Shown piece after piece: positions 32,857 to 33,473 of a DNA stretch of 33,473 nucleotides (positions are counted from its first letter, which is position 1; each line of letters starts with the position of its first letter). The stretch comes from Chitinivibrionales bacterium (GTDB lineage: Bacteria > Fibrobacterota > Chitinivibrionia > Chitinivibrionales > JANQEN01), in NCBI GenBank assembly GCA_028278335.1, contig JANQEN010000252.1:1-33473 (forward strand), given 5' to 3'. Below the pieces are notes generated by a model. It had not been told where the DNA came from. It did no database searches and was given only the letters and a program-made list of their open reading frames with translations. A program made the translations under genes and the position numbers.

Positions 32857-33473
32857 AAAAGACCGATTTTTCTCCTGAGATAATTGAAACCATGAATATC
32901 GTACAAAACAAAATAGACATTCAACAAATTTTCGGGGAGCTTTTTTTATTATTTATCCTATTAACGATAGGATATTCTTCAGCTCGGCTTTTAGAGAGCA
33001 CCAGTATTTTTTATGTGATATCTATACAGATGGGTGTGTTACTTGCTATATATGCCTTCGTTAAAGAGGAATATGGAATTATTCCCCTGATAATTTTATT
33101 TCTGTTTTCTAATCTTGTTGCAAAAAATATGTATGGGATAAAAGCCCTAAATGCCATTAACCTAATTTATCTCGCAATTTTGGCTAAAATATTTCTTAAC
33201 TTGATGCATACAAGTCGGACCTCGATTCCTAAGGTGAGCTTTCTGGCGCCGTTAATGATCTTCTTTATCCTAGAGGTAGTTGCTGGGGCAAGGTGCGCTA
33301 CTGCTGAAAGGTTGCCAATGGATTTAAATCTATTTTTAACTTATTTCTTAAAACCGTTGCAATGCCTTTCGATAATTTTCATTGTTTTTTTTTCACTAAA
33401 AAGAGAGTCGAGCATAGAACGCATTTTCCTCTATATATCCATCGCAAGTATACTGGTATCTTGTTACTATATA
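32847..33473 (+). CDS. Polytopic membrane protein, likely O-antigen polymerase/ligase (5-prime part)
   Basis: A frame opens at ATG 32847 inside the end of the GT4 gene and stays open to the window edge (209 codons). A soluble N-terminal segment of about 30 residues is followed by closely spaced hydrophobic spans (LFLLFILLTIGYSSARL, FYVISIQMGVLLAIYAFV, IIPLIILFLFSNLVA, INLIYLAILAKIFL and more). Position after a glycosyltransferase, the basic cytosolic tail and the span pattern suit Wzy or WaaL-like proteins, but the diagnostic large periplasmic loop lies beyond the window. An internal ATG at 32892 is an alternative start. The family call is tentative. Confidence 0.6.
   Translation, partial: MPLKKTDFSPEIIETMNIVQNKIDIQQIFGELFLLFILLTIGYSSARLLESTSIFYVISIQMGVLLAIYAFVKEEYGIIPLIILFLFSNLVAKNMYGIKALNAINLIYLAILAKIFLNLMHTSRTSIPKVSFLAPLMIFFILEVVAGARCATAERLPMDLNLFLTYFLKPLQCLSIIFIVFFSLKRESSIERIFLYISIASILVSCYYI

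Overview
The window is one long run of genes, all on the + strand, that builds and decorates a surface polysaccharide (capsule, O-antigen or exopolysaccharide). The genes are tightly packed, with repeated stop/start overlaps (TAATG at 6739, ATGA at 11530, 24431 and 30147). I see no rRNA, tRNA, CRISPR array, transposase or phage gene. The organism is probably a Gram-negative anaerobe. An FrhB/FdhB-type iron-sulfur protein, two DUF362 proteins, sulfotransferases and a radical SAM protein in a glycan locus fit a Desulfobacterota-like (deltaproteobacterial) genome, but this is inference from gene content and I cannot name a species.

Layout. (1) 1-3.3 kb, AT-rich: the tail of an upstream gene, a radical SAM/SPASM protein, a multi-pass membrane protein, a stretch of broken short ORFs, and a sulfotransferase. 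(2) 3.6-20.5 kb: the glycan-decoration core. It holds three GT-C-like membrane proteins (3620, 13695, 19103), two UPF0104 flippase-like proteins (6739, 16364), two DPM1/GtrB-like GT2 enzymes with C-terminal membrane anchors (8993, 18188), an AlgD-type GDP-mannose 6-dehydrogenase (7652), a DUF362 protein, an alpha/alpha-toroid protein, two methyltransferases, an FrhB-type Fe-S protein and a second sulfotransferase. It reads as two parallel sets of lipid-linked monosaccharide synthesis, flipping and periplasmic transfer. (3) 20.6-25.1 kb: a compact unit of an Asp/Glu-racemase-family enzyme, a LicC-like nucleotidyltransferase fused to a ParB/SbnI-like domain, a second nucleotidyltransferase, a DUF711/UPF0210 protein and a methyltransferase. 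I cannot match this to any described pathway; it is the best candidate for a new system. (4) 25.1-33.5 kb, visibly AT-rich again: a sulfatase-superfamily enzyme with Thr at the nucleophile position and an extra C-terminal domain, two more methyltransferases, a second DUF362, a PaaK/CapK-like adenylating enzyme, a GT4 glycosyltransferase, and the start of a polytopic protein (likely polymerase/ligase) running off the end.

How they may work together. GDP-mannuronate from the AlgD-type enzyme and other sugars would be assembled by the cytoplasmic glycosyltransferases. Some sugars would be loaded on polyprenyl phosphate by the GT2 enzymes, flipped, and added outside by the GT-C enzymes. Methyltransferases and sulfotransferases would modify the chain. 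The 20.6-26.7 kb block would make and attach an unusual amino-acid-derived, phosphate-linked substituent. That last step is a hypothesis.
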